A DNA stretch of 64,000 bases, taken from Ruminococcus sp. GTDB lineage: Bacteria; Bacillota; Clostridia; Oscillospirales; Ruminococcaceae. Shown in pieces: positions 40,389 through 50,377 of this stretch (positions are counted from its first letter, which is position 1; every line of letters begins with the position of its first letter). The translations under genes and the position numbers were made by a program. The notes beneath the pieces were generated by a model. It was not told the DNA's origin. It saw nothing but the letters and a program-made list of their open reading frames with translations, and searched no databases. The DNA is taken from positions 22,788 through 86,787 of the forward strand of contig JAAVHJ010000008.1 in assembly GCA_014799805.1 (NCBI GenBank), in the 5' to 3' direction.

Positions 40389-42731
40389 TTATTTAGAAAT
40401 TTTTATAATATTGCGATACCTAGCCATTAATTTTTTAATTCCTACTTTATCAAAGGCAATTTCTAACAGACAATCTCTGCCAATTGGCTTTGCACTTATT
40501 ACAATGCCATCTCCAAACACTGCATCATGAATCCATTCACCAACTTCAAATACTTGATTCACATTGCCAGCTGAAAGATTCGGCTTTTTTACAAAATACA
40601 TAGATTTTTGAGATGTATTTTCTATTTTTGTTATTTCAGTATTTTGGCATTTTTCAAAACAAATATATTCTTCTGGAATTTCTGTTAAAAATCTTGAAAT
40701 TTCATTATTTCGATAACCGCCAAAAATCAGGCGACTTTGCACATGGAGCAAATATAAATATTTTTTTGCTCTTGTAATTGTTACATAAGCAAGCCTGCGT
40801 TCTTCTTCCAGTTCTGATTGTTCAAATGCACTTCTGGCAGATGGAAAAATATTTTCTTCCATGCCAACTGCAAAAACAGTATCAAATTCAAGACCTTTTG
40901 CAGAATGCATCGTCATGAGAGTAACAACATCTTGTTCAGTATTATTTTTATCTGCATCTGTATATAATGCCATTTCTTCCAGAAATTCTTCCAGTGTTGG
41001 ATTTTCATGCGACCGCACATAATCTACAATATTAGAACGAAATTCTCTTACATGTTCTATACGTTCTTCGCCGTCTTTGCCATCTGCTTTCAGCATATCT
41101 AAATATCCTGTTTTTTCCAGCATAAAATCAAAAAATTCTTCCAGTGACAATTCAGAAATTTTTTCTTTCAATTCCTGCATAAGATATGCAAATTGCGTTA
41201 ATACTGCGGTTCTTCGGGATAATCTAGGATAATTTTGGCAATTTTCTATTACTTCCAACGGACTGATATTAAAATCACTTGCAATTTTATTAATAATTAC
41301 AGTCGTAGTTTCTCCTATGCCACGCCTTGGCGTATTAATAATTCGCTCAAATCGAATTATATCAAACGGGTTGACCAAAACAGATAAATATGCTAAAATA
41401 TCTTTAATTTCTTTTCTGTCCTGAAAACGAATTCCTCCGTAAATCCGATAAGGTATTTTATTTTTTATAAAATATTTTTCTAAATTATTAGACAATACAT
41501 TCATGCGATATAAAACAACAAAATCAGAATATTTTTTTCCTTCTATGATTTGTTTTTTAATATTATCTATAATAAATTGTGCCTCTGCTTTTTCATCAGA
41601 TGCTGTCACAATATGAACCAATTCGCCCGCTTCTCCAGAAGTCCAGAGATTTTTTCCTTTACGATTTTTATTATTGGCAATCACATGATTTGCAGTATTT
41701 AAAATATTTTTAGTAGACCTGTAATTTTGCTCTAAACGAATTGTCCTGCAATTTTTAAACTGGCTCTCAAAATTCAAAATATTTTCAATTGTTGCTCCAC
41801 GAAAACTATAAATACTTTGGTCATCGTCCCCGACAACGCACAAATTACTATATTTTTGTGATAATAAGCTAACTAGCCGATACTGTGCATAATTTGTATC
41901 TTGATATTCATCAATCATGATATATTTAAATTTATTTTGATATTTTTCTAAAATATCTTTGTGACGCTCAAATATTTGCACTGTTAAATAAATTAAATCA
42001 TCAAAATCCATTGCATTTGCTTTTTTTAATTGCTCCTGATATGCCTGATAAACTTTTTCTGTTACCACATGTAAATAATTATCTTCGCCAAATTCTTCAA
42101 GATATTCTTCTGGAGCAATCATTCTGTCTTTCGCTCTGCTAATATTGGCAAGCATATTCTTTGGTGAAAAATCTTTTTCTGAAATTTTCAACTCTTTCAT
42201 GCAAGCTTTTATAATTTTTAAACTATCTTCCATGTCATAAATCGTAAATTGGTTAGAATATCCTATTCTGTCACTACAAGTTCGTAAAATTCTCACACAT
42301 GCTGAATGAAATGTAGAAGCATGTATATTTTTTGCTGTTTCTCCCAAAGTTTTAGCAAGGCGGTTTTTTAATTCCTCCGCCGCTTTGTTTGTAAATGTAA
42401 TCGCTAATATTTGCCATGGATTCACTGGTTTCACAGCAATAATATTCTGCAATTCTTCTGAATTCAGTGTGATTTTTCCCTGTATATAATCCTGTAATAC
42501 TTGTAATTTTTGATAATTCGGCACAGGTGTCATGATATGCAACGTATCACCAAATAAAACCATATTCACAATTCGATTAATGATTACTGTTGTTTTGCCA
42601 CTTCCTGCCCCTGCAAGAACTAACAAAGCACCATTTACTGTTGTCACAGCCTCCAATTGCTGTGGATTCATACGGGAAAAATATCTTTGTAATGCCCTTT
42701 TTTTGACCTGCAAAAATTCCTGTTGATTCAT
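40389..42731 (-). CDS. pcrA: UvrD/PcrA-family ATP-dependent DNA helicase
   Basis: VLAGAGSGKTTVI, TFTNKAAEEL, DEYQDTN, VVGDDDQSIYSFRGA, QNYRS, TMHSAKGLEFD. Confidence 0.96.
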   Translation of the reverse strand: MNQQEFLQVKKRALQRYFSRMNPQQLEAVTTVNGALLVLAGAGSGKTTVIINRIVNMVLFGDTLHIMTPVPNYQKLQVLQDYIQGKITLNSEELQNIIAVKPVNPWQILAITFTNKAAEELKNRLAKTLGETAKNIHASTFHSACVRILRTCSDRIGYSNQFTIYDMEDSLKIIKACMKELKISEKDFSPKNMLANISRAKDRMIAPEEYLEEFGEDNYLHVVTEKVYQAYQEQLKKANAMDFDDLIYLTVQIFERHKDILEKYQNKFKYIMIDEYQDTNYAQYRLVSLLSQKYSNLCVVGDDDQSIYSFRGATIENILNFESQFKNCRTIRLEQNYRSTKNILNTANHVIANNKNRKGKNLWTSGEAGELVHIVTASDEKAEAQFIIDNIKKQIIEGKKYSDFVVLYRMNVLSNNLEKYFIKNKIPYRIYGGIRFQDRKEIKDILAYLSVLVNPFDIIRFERIINTPRRGIGETTTVIINKIASDFNISPLEVIENCQNYPRLSRRTAVLTQFAYLMQELKEKISELSLEEFFDFMLEKTGYLDMLKADGKDGEERIEHVREFRSNIVDYVRSHENPTLEEFLEEMALYTDADKNNTEQDVVTLMTMHSAKGLEFDTVFAVGMEENIFPSARSAFEQSELEEERRLAYVTITRAKKYLYLLHVQSRLIFGGYRNNEISRFLTEIPEEYICFEKCQNTEITKIENTSQKSMYFVKKPNLSAGNVNQVFEVGEWIHDAVFGDGIVISAKPIGRDCLLEIAFDKVGIKKLMARYRNIIKISK

Positions 42732-42885
42732 GCGAAAAACTCCTCTCTCAACTCCAATATCTTTATCATAGCATATTTTTTGTCATTTGTAAAGCATATC
42801 CATGGAATTTACACATAAAAACAAGAGCTTGTTTCCAAACTCCTGTTTTTCAGCAATATAAAAAAAATTAACCCGATTCCCTAAA

Positions 42886-43326
42886 TTACGAAACAAGAAA
42901 ATTTTTAATCGTTTTTAAATTAATAATATTATCTAATGCTTCATGAAAATTATTTCCAAAAATAGTTACAAATTCGTCAATATTACCATATATACTACCT
43001 GATTCATCAATATATAATGTTCTGTTCATAGCTCTCCAATATCCAATAGGCATTAATTTTATTTTGAAATAACTTTCTATATCTTCTAAATATGCACTGT
43101 TCTCTATTCCTTTTAAAGCATTTATTTCTATTACGCTATTCGTTATTTTATTATTGATAGAGATATTTAATCCAGAAAATTCTTCTAAAAAATCAAGCCC
43201 TTTTTTAAAAGTATACAATTCATATTCTTGAAAATACTGAATAATATTATGCATATTAACTTTTCTTCCTTGATGCCAGCCATATTTTTCTAAATATTTT
43301 TCTATTATATTTATCTCTTTACTCAC
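42886..43326 (-). CDS. SUKH-3-like immunity protein
   Basis: IIEKYLEKYGWHQGRKVNM..., LYIDESGSIYGN..., GNNFHEALDNII; overlaps dockerin gene by 8 nt. Confidence 0.75.
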   Translation of the reverse strand: MSKEINIIEKYLEKYGWHQGRKVNMHNIIQYFQEYELYTFKKGLDFLEEFSGLNISINNKITNSVIEINALKGIENSAYLEDIESYFKIKLMPIGYWRAMNRTLYIDESGSIYGNIDEFVTIFGNNFHEALDNIINLKTIKNFLVS

Positions 43327-44098
43327 CTAGTGTATCTGTCAGACCGACAATATATTTCATAACTGCCAAAGAATCCATTGGGTCTACAATATTATCTTTA
43401 TTGACATCAGAAACATATTGTGCATAGAAACTCATTGTTTTCTGTCCAAGAATTGCTTTATTCATTGCGATTACATCAATAATATCAACTTCATTATCAT
43501 CTGTGGCATCACCCATGACAATATCAAATGTTTCATAACGGGAATCATCACTCAATATCCATGGTGACATATAGGATTCTTCCATATATGGTAACATTTC
43601 ATCACGAACAGCTTTCATAAATTGATTGCCAAAAATCTCTGCACCATTGCCGATATAATTTACTTCTAACTCTAGTTCTTCAAATCCTGACCACGATTTA
43701 TTTGCTATCTCCCAATATCCAGGACCAGCTGCAGCACAGCAGAGAAATGCCTCTGTGATATAGATTAAATCGCCCACTTTAAGATTTTCAGCATTTTCTA
43801 AATAAGGAGCAAGGTCTCTTACACCAATAATACCCGTGGAATCTGAAAATTGATATCTATTACCATTTTCACCTATAGTATAATTTGTCAAATATGTTAC
43901 AGAATACTGATAAGGAATTGTACTGTCATCTTTATGATAGACACCATTAATCACAAAATTAGCTTTGTGATTCTCAAAATCAAATTCATTGCACCAATCT
44001 GGATAAAGATAAAAAACTGTTGCATTTGCACTTATATTCAATGACGAAAATGCAAGCAAAAAGGCTGTTGCAGAAACAACACAAAATTTCTTTTTCAT
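43319..44098 (-). CDS. Secreted protein with C-terminal type I dockerin module
   Basis: Signal peptide; GDATDDNEVDIIDVIAMNKAILG...SDVNKDNIVDPMDSLAVMKYIVGL duplicated Ca-binding repeats. Confidence 0.85.
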   Translation of the reverse strand: MKKKFCVVSATAFLLAFSSLNISANATVFYLYPDWCNEFDFENHKANFVINGVYHKDDSTIPYQYSVTYLTNYTIGENGNRYQFSDSTGIIGVRDLAPYLENAENLKVGDLIYITEAFLCCAAAGPGYWEIANKSWSGFEELELEVNYIGNGAEIFGNQFMKAVRDEMLPYMEESYMSPWILSDDSRYETFDIVMGDATDDNEVDIIDVIAMNKAILGQKTMSFYAQYVSDVNKDNIVDPMDSLAVMKYIVGLTDTLGE

Positions 44099-44118
44099 AA
44101 AATAACCTCCTTTAAAAA

Positions 44119-44322
44119 TTAATAGCTAATATTTGGATTATTATTGTAAAACTGGAGATGATAATTTGTGATAATAGTACCACAATTATATTGGTGATTA
44201 GCCGTAGCAATTCCACCATATACAATCGCTAATACTACAGCAGATACGGAAACTGGAATTGTAATGCAAAGCAATCCTACCATTGCGAATGTAGCAATTA
44301 TTTTTTTAGAAAATCCGTTCAT
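44119..44322 (-). CDS. Small secreted/membrane peptide (67 aa)
   Basis: N-terminal signal/TM-like segment followed by polar tail; RBS; same operon as dockerin gene. Confidence 0.55.
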   Translation of the reverse strand: MNGFSKKIIATFAMVGLLCITIPVSVSAVVLAIVYGGIATANHQYNCGTIITNYHLQFYNNNPNISY

Positions 44323-44463
44323 TTGATTTTGACTCTTTTTATAAAGAATTTATACTTATATCATAGCATATATGAAAAAATTTGTCAATACATTTTTGAA
44401 TAAAATATTTAAAGCTTTTCAACAATTTCTATTTAAATTATATAAAAAATATAAATACAAACA

Positions 44464-44497
44464 AAAAGCACTGTCTGTAATCACAGTGCTTTTTTAC
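44464..44497. terminator. Hairpin terminator
   Basis: aaaaagcactgtctgtaatcacagtgctttttt. Confidence 0.85.
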
Positions 44498-44546
44498 ATT
44501 GATGCCAGCCATATTTTTTAAAATATTTTTCTATTATATGATTCAT
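44481..44546 (-). pseudogene. Truncated SUKH-3 N-terminus remnant
   Basis: Reverse translation MNHIIEKYFKKYGWHQCKKAL* closely matches N-terminus of 42886-43326 gene (IIEKYLEKYGWHQ), then runs into the terminator. Confidence 0.75.
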
Positions 44547-44554
44547 AATTATAT

Positions 44555-45097
44555 TTATTTTTCTATTTTATTATCATCAGAGAGATTTTTTATAGAATCC
44601 CCTAATAGATCTTCAAGAAAAATATTTTCATCATCATCAATATCAACAAAGAAATCTTTCATAATCTCCCATGATATATTGTCAAAATAAACATTCTCTA
44701 AACTTTCATAAAAGTTATTTCCCCAAAAAACAATTTCATCTTCATAAGCACCGTATATTTTTGAATCTTGTGTGATGAATAGAAAAGTATCTTGACAGAC
44801 TACTTCACCAAAATAAACAAGATTGGCATTTGCATATTTAATATATTTTTTTAAAGCCCACGATGGAACACCATTGGAAAGCGGATCTATCTCTATATGA
44901 TATTGATGACCATTTATGTTGTGAAATCTCAATCCTAAGTTATGAAACTCTTGAATGAAATTTATTTGATCGGGATATAATGGATATTTTTCCTTTTTCC
45001 AATAATTAATAACATCATCAATAGGGACTTTTCTTCCCTCAAACCAGCCACCCTTTACTAAGATATCATTAACAATTTTATGCATAATAGTAACCAC
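44555..45097 (-). CDS. SUKH-3-like immunity protein, second copy
   Basis: GGWFEGRKVPIDDVINYW..., FITQDSKIYGAYEDEIVFWGNNFYESLENVY. Confidence 0.7.
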   Translation of the reverse strand: MVTIMHKIVNDILVKGGWFEGRKVPIDDVINYWKKEKYPLYPDQINFIQEFHNLGLRFHNINGHQYHIEIDPLSNGVPSWALKKYIKYANANLVYFGEVVCQDTFLFITQDSKIYGAYEDEIVFWGNNFYESLENVYFDNISWEIMKDFFVDIDDDENIFLEDLLGDSIKNLSDDNKIEK

Positions 45098-45123
45098 CTT
45101 TTAAATTTTATTCAAAAATAGCA

Positions 45124-45804
45124 CTATCCTCTGGAGGGAATATATTTTCTGATAGAAGATGCCATTTGTGCAAGAGGCATTGTCTGTAACCAAATTCTTC
45201 CTGGTCCAGTTACTCTGGTATTAAAAAATCCTTCACCGCCAAGCAAAGCATTACCAACACCTTTAACAGATTCCACTTCAATGGAACATGTACTATCCAT
45301 TGCTGCAAGATAGCCTGTATCAACTAATAAAGATTGATTTGGTTCAAGGGTATAACTAATCACACTGCCATCAATTTCCAGAAACAACATACCTGAACCA
45401 GAAAATTTTTGCATAATAAAACCTTCACCGCCCAAAAATCCCGTTGCAATTCTTTTTTGAAAAAACAACTCATAATTTACACTTTGACTAGATGCCAGAA
45501 ATGCGGATTTCTGTGCAATAATTGTTTGATTTGGTGTAATTTCAATTGGCATAATTTCACCTGGTGCAGAAGAACCAAATGCAATCAAACCTCCTCCGCC
45601 TTGTGCTGTATAGACATTTTGGAACATAGATTCACCACTGATAGCACGACTGAACATTCTGCCAATACTTCCACCACCTGTTGTCTGCATTATCATATTA
45701 GGTGTCATCCAAGTCATAGCACCTTTTTGACAAACAACACTTTCGCCATTTTCAAGCCTAATCATAACAACTGGATAAGGGCTTCCCTGAATTTCATAAT
45801 TCAC
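45124..45804 (-). CDS. AIM24/TIGR00266-family protein
   Basis: ESVVCQKGAMTWMTPNM, GGEGFIMQKFSGSGMLFLE, LLGGEGFFNTRVTGPGRIWLQT. Confidence 0.9.
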   Translation of the reverse strand: MNYEIQGSPYPVVMIRLENGESVVCQKGAMTWMTPNMIMQTTGGGSIGRMFSRAISGESMFQNVYTAQGGGGLIAFGSSAPGEIMPIEITPNQTIIAQKSAFLASSQSVNYELFFQKRIATGFLGGEGFIMQKFSGSGMLFLEIDGSVISYTLEPNQSLLVDTGYLAAMDSTCSIEVESVKGVGNALLGGEGFFNTRVTGPGRIWLQTMPLAQMASSIRKYIPSRG

Positions 45805-45835
45805 AATAAAATTTTCTCCTTTTTTAAATCATTTT

Positions 45836-46693
45836 TTAAAATAAATTATTTTGTTTTTTAAATGCCGTTAATGTATTTTTCATTAACATAGCAATTGTCA
45901 TAGGACCAACGCCACCAGGAACAGGCGTAATCCAAGAAGCTTTTGGCTCTACTTCTGCAAAATTTACATCACCACAGAGTTTGCCATTTTCAAGGCGATT
46001 CATACCAACATCAATGACAACAGCTCCCTCTTTTACCATGTCCGCTGTCACAAAATTTGCTTTGCCAATGGCTACTACTAAAATATCCGCCTCTCTTGTA
46101 ACTGATGGCAAATCTTGTGTACGACTATGACAGATAGTAACCGTTCCGCTTTCATGAAGTAATAGCATAGCCATAGGTTTCCCAACAATATTACTTCTGC
46201 CAATAACAACGCATTTCTTACCTGAAATTTCTATACCAGTTGCATGAATCAGCTCCATGACCCCTGCAGGCGTACATGGCAAAAATGCATAATCCCCAAT
46301 CATAATTTTACCAACATTTTCAGGATGAAAAGCATCAACATCTTTTTCCGAAGAAATTGCATTAATAATTGCATTTTCATCAATTTGCTTTGGCACAGGC
46401 AGCTGCACTAAAATGCCATTGATATTCTCATCAGCATTGAGCGTTTGCACTAATTCTAATAATTCTTCCTGTGTGGTATCTTCAGGCAAAGCATATTCAA
46501 ACGACTGAAATCCAACCATTTCACAAGCTTTCTTTTTATTATTTACATACACACGGGATGCAGGGTTATTTCCGACAATCACAACTGCAAGAGCTGGACG
46601 TTTGCCATATTTTTGAAATAAATTTTCAGTTTCCTGTTTCACTTGTTCTTTCACAGTTGCAGAAACTTGTTTGCCATCAATTAAATTTGCCAT
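45836..46693 (-). CDS. folD: Methylenetetrahydrofolate dehydrogenase/cyclohydrolase
   Basis: ILVQLPVPKQID, VIGRSNIVGKPMAMLL, TPVPGGVGPMTIAML. Confidence 0.97.
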   Translation of the reverse strand: MANLIDGKQVSATVKEQVKQETENLFQKYGKRPALAVVIVGNNPASRVYVNNKKKACEMVGFQSFEYALPEDTTQEELLELVQTLNADENINGILVQLPVPKQIDENAIINAISSEKDVDAFHPENVGKIMIGDYAFLPCTPAGVMELIHATGIEISGKKCVVIGRSNIVGKPMAMLLLHESGTVTICHSRTQDLPSVTREADILVVAIGKANFVTADMVKEGAVVIDVGMNRLENGKLCGDVNFAEVEPKASWITPVPGGVGPMTIAMLMKNTLTAFKKQNNLF

Positions 46694-46713
46694 AATAAAA
46701 AACTCCTTTTTAT

Positions 46714-47745
46714 TTAATTTTTATTTTTAGTCTGCTCTAAAAGCATTTTAGATTCTTCTGTATCACAATATAATTTATAATCCGCTCCCATGCGGTTTAT
46801 TTTAGAAAAGCATATGAATAACATAATCACTGAAAAAATCACACAGACAAAAGCCAATATTTGAGAAACACGCAAATTTTCTGCTTGTCCGATTGTCAAG
46901 CTATCTGTCCGAAGTCCTTCAATAAAAAATCTTCCCAAACCATACCAGCCAAGATAAAGCAAAGCAATCTGTCCGTCAAACTTTCTAAATTTATTTAAAA
47001 TATATGCTAATACAACAAATCCTATCAGACACCAGACAGATTCATAGAAAAAACAAGGGTGAACCATATAATTCGGGGCTAATATCTCGCTATCATAATT
47101 CTGCGTAATCCAACTTTGAATTCTACCGCCAGACATTCCAAATATACAATCTGTGTTACAACCAAAAGCTTCTTGATTTGTAAAATTTCCCCATCTGCCG
47201 ATTGCCTGCCCTAATAAAAAACCTGCTCCGCAAACATCTAGCATAGGCAAAATTTTAACTTTGCAAATTTTGCAGGCAACCATTCCAGATAGTAATGCAC
47301 CTATCACACCGCCATAAATGGCAAGTCCGCCCTGCCGAACGTTTAAAATAGATTTTATATCACCAGCATATTCTGACCAGTTAAACATGACATAATAAAT
47401 TCTTGCACCAACAATACCACCAATACAACCCACTGTAACAACATCTAAGCAACTTGCACCGTCAAGACCAACTTTTCTAAAATGCCTCATGCCAAATAGT
47501 AATGCTAATACAATACCAAATGAAATAATAATTCCATACCATTGAATATTTATTCCAAAAACAGTAAATGCTGTCGAATCAATATGAAAATCCAATCCCA
47601 ACTTTGGGAATACAATTTCATTATAATCTAAATTTTCATAGCCTAGCTCATTCACGCTAGGGCTATCAGCCCTAAGCATGGACAATGGACAATACAGCAT
47701 TGTCCAGACTGATTTCATCACGCAGGAATTGCAAAGCATCTTCAT
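46714..47745 (-). CDS. lgt: Prolipoprotein diacylglyceryl transferase (ORF N-terminus probably over-extended)
   Basis: GQAIGRWGNFTNQEAFG signature; first ~20-30 aa overlap upstream M16 gene. Confidence 0.95.
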   Translation of the reverse strand: MKMLCNSCVMKSVWTMLYCPLSMLRADSPSVNELGYENLDYNEIVFPKLGLDFHIDSTAFTVFGINIQWYGIIISFGIVLALLFGMRHFRKVGLDGASCLDVVTVGCIGGIVGARIYYVMFNWSEYAGDIKSILNVRQGGLAIYGGVIGALLSGMVACKICKVKILPMLDVCGAGFLLGQAIGRWGNFTNQEAFGCNTDCIFGMSGGRIQSWITQNYDSEILAPNYMVHPCFFYESVWCLIGFVVLAYILNKFRKFDGQIALLYLGWYGLGRFFIEGLRTDSLTIGQAENLRVSQILAFVCVIFSVIMLFICFSKINRMGADYKLYCDTEESKMLLEQTKNKN

Positions 47746-48952
47746 AATGCAATTCTGCTAAGATAGAAACAGATTCAAACGGCTTCACACCTGACATATA
47801 GCTATCAAATAACATAGATGCATTACTTTCCACACTATTCATAGAACGAATCATACCACCATAGCGGGCTTTTTTCAATCTATCAAAAGCTTGTTTATCA
47901 AAACCGTTTCTTTTTGCATCTTCCAGAACGGCAAAGATTTTTTCACGGACTTCACGAGGCTTTCGGGATTCACCGCCCAAACCAACTGAAAAATGTCCGC
48001 TACCAGCAAATGGCATATCCACACCAAATTCAAAATTAATTAATTTCTGTTCCAGCATTTCCTGATAACATTTTGAACTAGAACAAAATAACGTTTGCAT
48101 TGCTAATTCTGCAAGCATTTCTGCTTTTAATAATTCTGAACCTGTTTTTTTAGGCTTTAATTTAAAATCCAGACTAAACAACGGCATACCAACAGGGGCG
48201 ATATCTTCCATTTCAGAATATTTAATAGTTTCAGGTTCTTCTGGGAAAACTTCTTCCAATCCTTGATTTTCACAGGGAATTAATAATTTATCACAAATTT
48301 CAAGCACTTCTTCTGCTTTAACATTTCCTGCAATTGCAAGTGTCATGTTATGCAAATTATAAAACGTTCGATAGCATCTATATAGCAAATCTGCATCAAT
48401 CTGTGCAATACTTTCGACTGTGCCTGCAATATCAATTTTAACAGGATGATGATAATACATACCTTTCAGAGAATTAAAAAATAACTTCCAGCTTGGTTCA
48501 TCTTGATTCATTTTAATTTCTTGTGCAATAATGCCTTGTTCTTTTGCAACAGTTTCCTGTGTAAAATACGGGTGCTGTACAAAATCAAGTAAAATTTCCA
48601 AAGATGGCTTGAAATTTTCAGAACACATGAATAAATAAGCTGTTCTATCAAATGACGTGTAAGCATTCGCAATGGCACCTGTTTTGGCATAACGCTCAAA
48701 TGCATCACAATCTTCATTTTCAAATAACTTATGCTCTAAAAAATGTGCGATTCCCTCAGGAACCTGTGCAAAATCTTTTTCACCTTTTAATTTAAATCTA
48801 GTATTCACAGAGCCATATTTTGTACCGAATAATGCATAAGCACTATGATAATCAGGCATTTCTATAATATCAATATTTAATCCTGTTTGATGCTTGACAC
48901 GCAAACATTTTTGATTACCATAAGGTGCTGCAATCATTTCTGAGTTTCTCAT
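47672..48952 (-). CDS. M16 family metallopeptidase, catalytic-type
   Basis: HFLEH (HxxEH) zinc motif. Confidence 0.93.
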   Translation of the reverse strand: MRNSEMIAAPYGNQKCLRVKHQTGLNIDIIEMPDYHSAYALFGTKYGSVNTRFKLKGEKDFAQVPEGIAHFLEHKLFENEDCDAFERYAKTGAIANAYTSFDRTAYLFMCSENFKPSLEILLDFVQHPYFTQETVAKEQGIIAQEIKMNQDEPSWKLFFNSLKGMYYHHPVKIDIAGTVESIAQIDADLLYRCYRTFYNLHNMTLAIAGNVKAEEVLEICDKLLIPCENQGLEEVFPEEPETIKYSEMEDIAPVGMPLFSLDFKLKPKKTGSELLKAEMLAELAMQTLFCSSSKCYQEMLEQKLINFEFGVDMPFAGSGHFSVGLGGESRKPREVREKIFAVLEDAKRNGFDKQAFDRLKKARYGGMIRSMNSVESNASMLFDSYMSGVKPFESVSILAELHYEDALQFLRDEISLDNAVLSIVHA

Positions 48953-50280
48953 GCCTGTGCCTCCTGTTCTAAAATATACACGCTATCCAATTGCAAAGTA
49001 TTTGCAGTTGCAATAATATCTTCTTTTTTGATTTGTTCAAATAAAGCAATTCTTTTTTCAACGCTTGCGTGGTCTTCTCTTATAAAACGCTCTAATGCTT
49101 CCCCAATACAAGAAGATGGTGTATCCCCCGTCAAACGGATTGCATTAATAATATAACGTTTTGCATTTGCTAATAAATTATCATCAAATTCACCTTTTTG
49201 CAATAATTCCAACTGTTCTAAAATTGCTTGCTGTGTTTTTTTAAGATTTTCCGCAGAAACACCCGAAGAAATAAGAATCGTATTTTTTATACGAATATCT
49301 TTGCTGGAGCAATAATAACAAAGACTTAATTTTTCTCTGACATTAGAAAATAATAGCGAAAATGGTGTCCCACCAAGAATTAAACTTGTCATCCGAAACG
49401 GTTCAAAATTTATATTTTGATTTGATTTCAAAGCAAGCAGTAACTGGCATTGATTTACTTGCATAGATTCTCTGACAATAACTGGCTCAGATTTGCAAGC
49501 ACTTGGCGAATAAAAATGCAAGTCTAATAATTTTCTTGGCTGAAACGCATTTTGGAATAAATTTTCTAACTCTGATACATTTTCTGAACCAACGTAATAA
49601 ATTAAAATCTGTGCTTTTTCTAAAAATTCCAGATATGCCTGATAAACAATTTCAGGTGTTAATGCTAATACTTCTTCTCTTGTACCATAGCATGTATGAG
49701 CAGCAATTTCACCTGCAAAAGCAATTTCTTTTAACCGCTTGCTTGCATACGCACGTTTATTATTAATTTCTCCATCAATTGTGTCTAATAACTCTTGTAA
49801 TTCTGTTTGAAAAGCTTGTTCTGTAAAAGCATGATTATCTGAATTTAATAACGGGTGCAATAAGCATTCCAGTAAAAAAGCAGTCATTTCCTGACAAAGT
49901 TTTTCGCCATTTAATGCATAACTATCTGCAATTGCACTGATAGTAAAACTCATTTGAAATACATCACCTGAAACAGAAACAGCGCCATTAATATGAGAAT
50001 CATACAGCTCCTGCATTTTTTTTGACATTTCTGCAACACTGGGATATTTTTCACAAGAATTTAATAAAATACTATGCGCAAGACTCCATTTTGCATAATT
50101 CTCTGGTTCAGCTGGCATTAACATAATAACAGCAATACTGCTTGTTTTAAATTTTGGTTCTGCGATTGCTGTCAGCTGCACACCTTCACATAATTGTTTT
50201 GTAATTTCTTTCAATATTAGCCCTCCTCTTAGAAAATAAAATATATGATTTATTATATCATGTTTTTTTATAAAATGCAA
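48949..50280 (-). CDS. M16 family peptidase, non-catalytic paralogue
   Basis: M16 fold, no HxxEH; 4-nt overlap with catalytic partner. Confidence 0.88.
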   Translation of the reverse strand: MHFIKKHDIINHIFYFLRGGLILKEITKQLCEGVQLTAIAEPKFKTSSIAVIMLMPAEPENYAKWSLAHSILLNSCEKYPSVAEMSKKMQELYDSHINGAVSVSGDVFQMSFTISAIADSYALNGEKLCQEMTAFLLECLLHPLLNSDNHAFTEQAFQTELQELLDTIDGEINNKRAYASKRLKEIAFAGEIAAHTCYGTREEVLALTPEIVYQAYLEFLEKAQILIYYVGSENVSELENLFQNAFQPRKLLDLHFYSPSACKSEPVIVRESMQVNQCQLLLALKSNQNINFEPFRMTSLILGGTPFSLLFSNVREKLSLCYYCSSKDIRIKNTILISSGVSAENLKKTQQAILEQLELLQKGEFDDNLLANAKRYIINAIRLTGDTPSSCIGEALERFIREDHASVEKRIALFEQIKKEDIIATANTLQLDSVYILEQEAQA

Positions 50281-50377
50281 GAAAAATTTTCAGCTTACAA
50301 ATAAAATTTCTGGAAACACTTGCATTTTGCTGTAAAATATGCTATGATAAATGCTGTAAGTATATATCAATATATAA

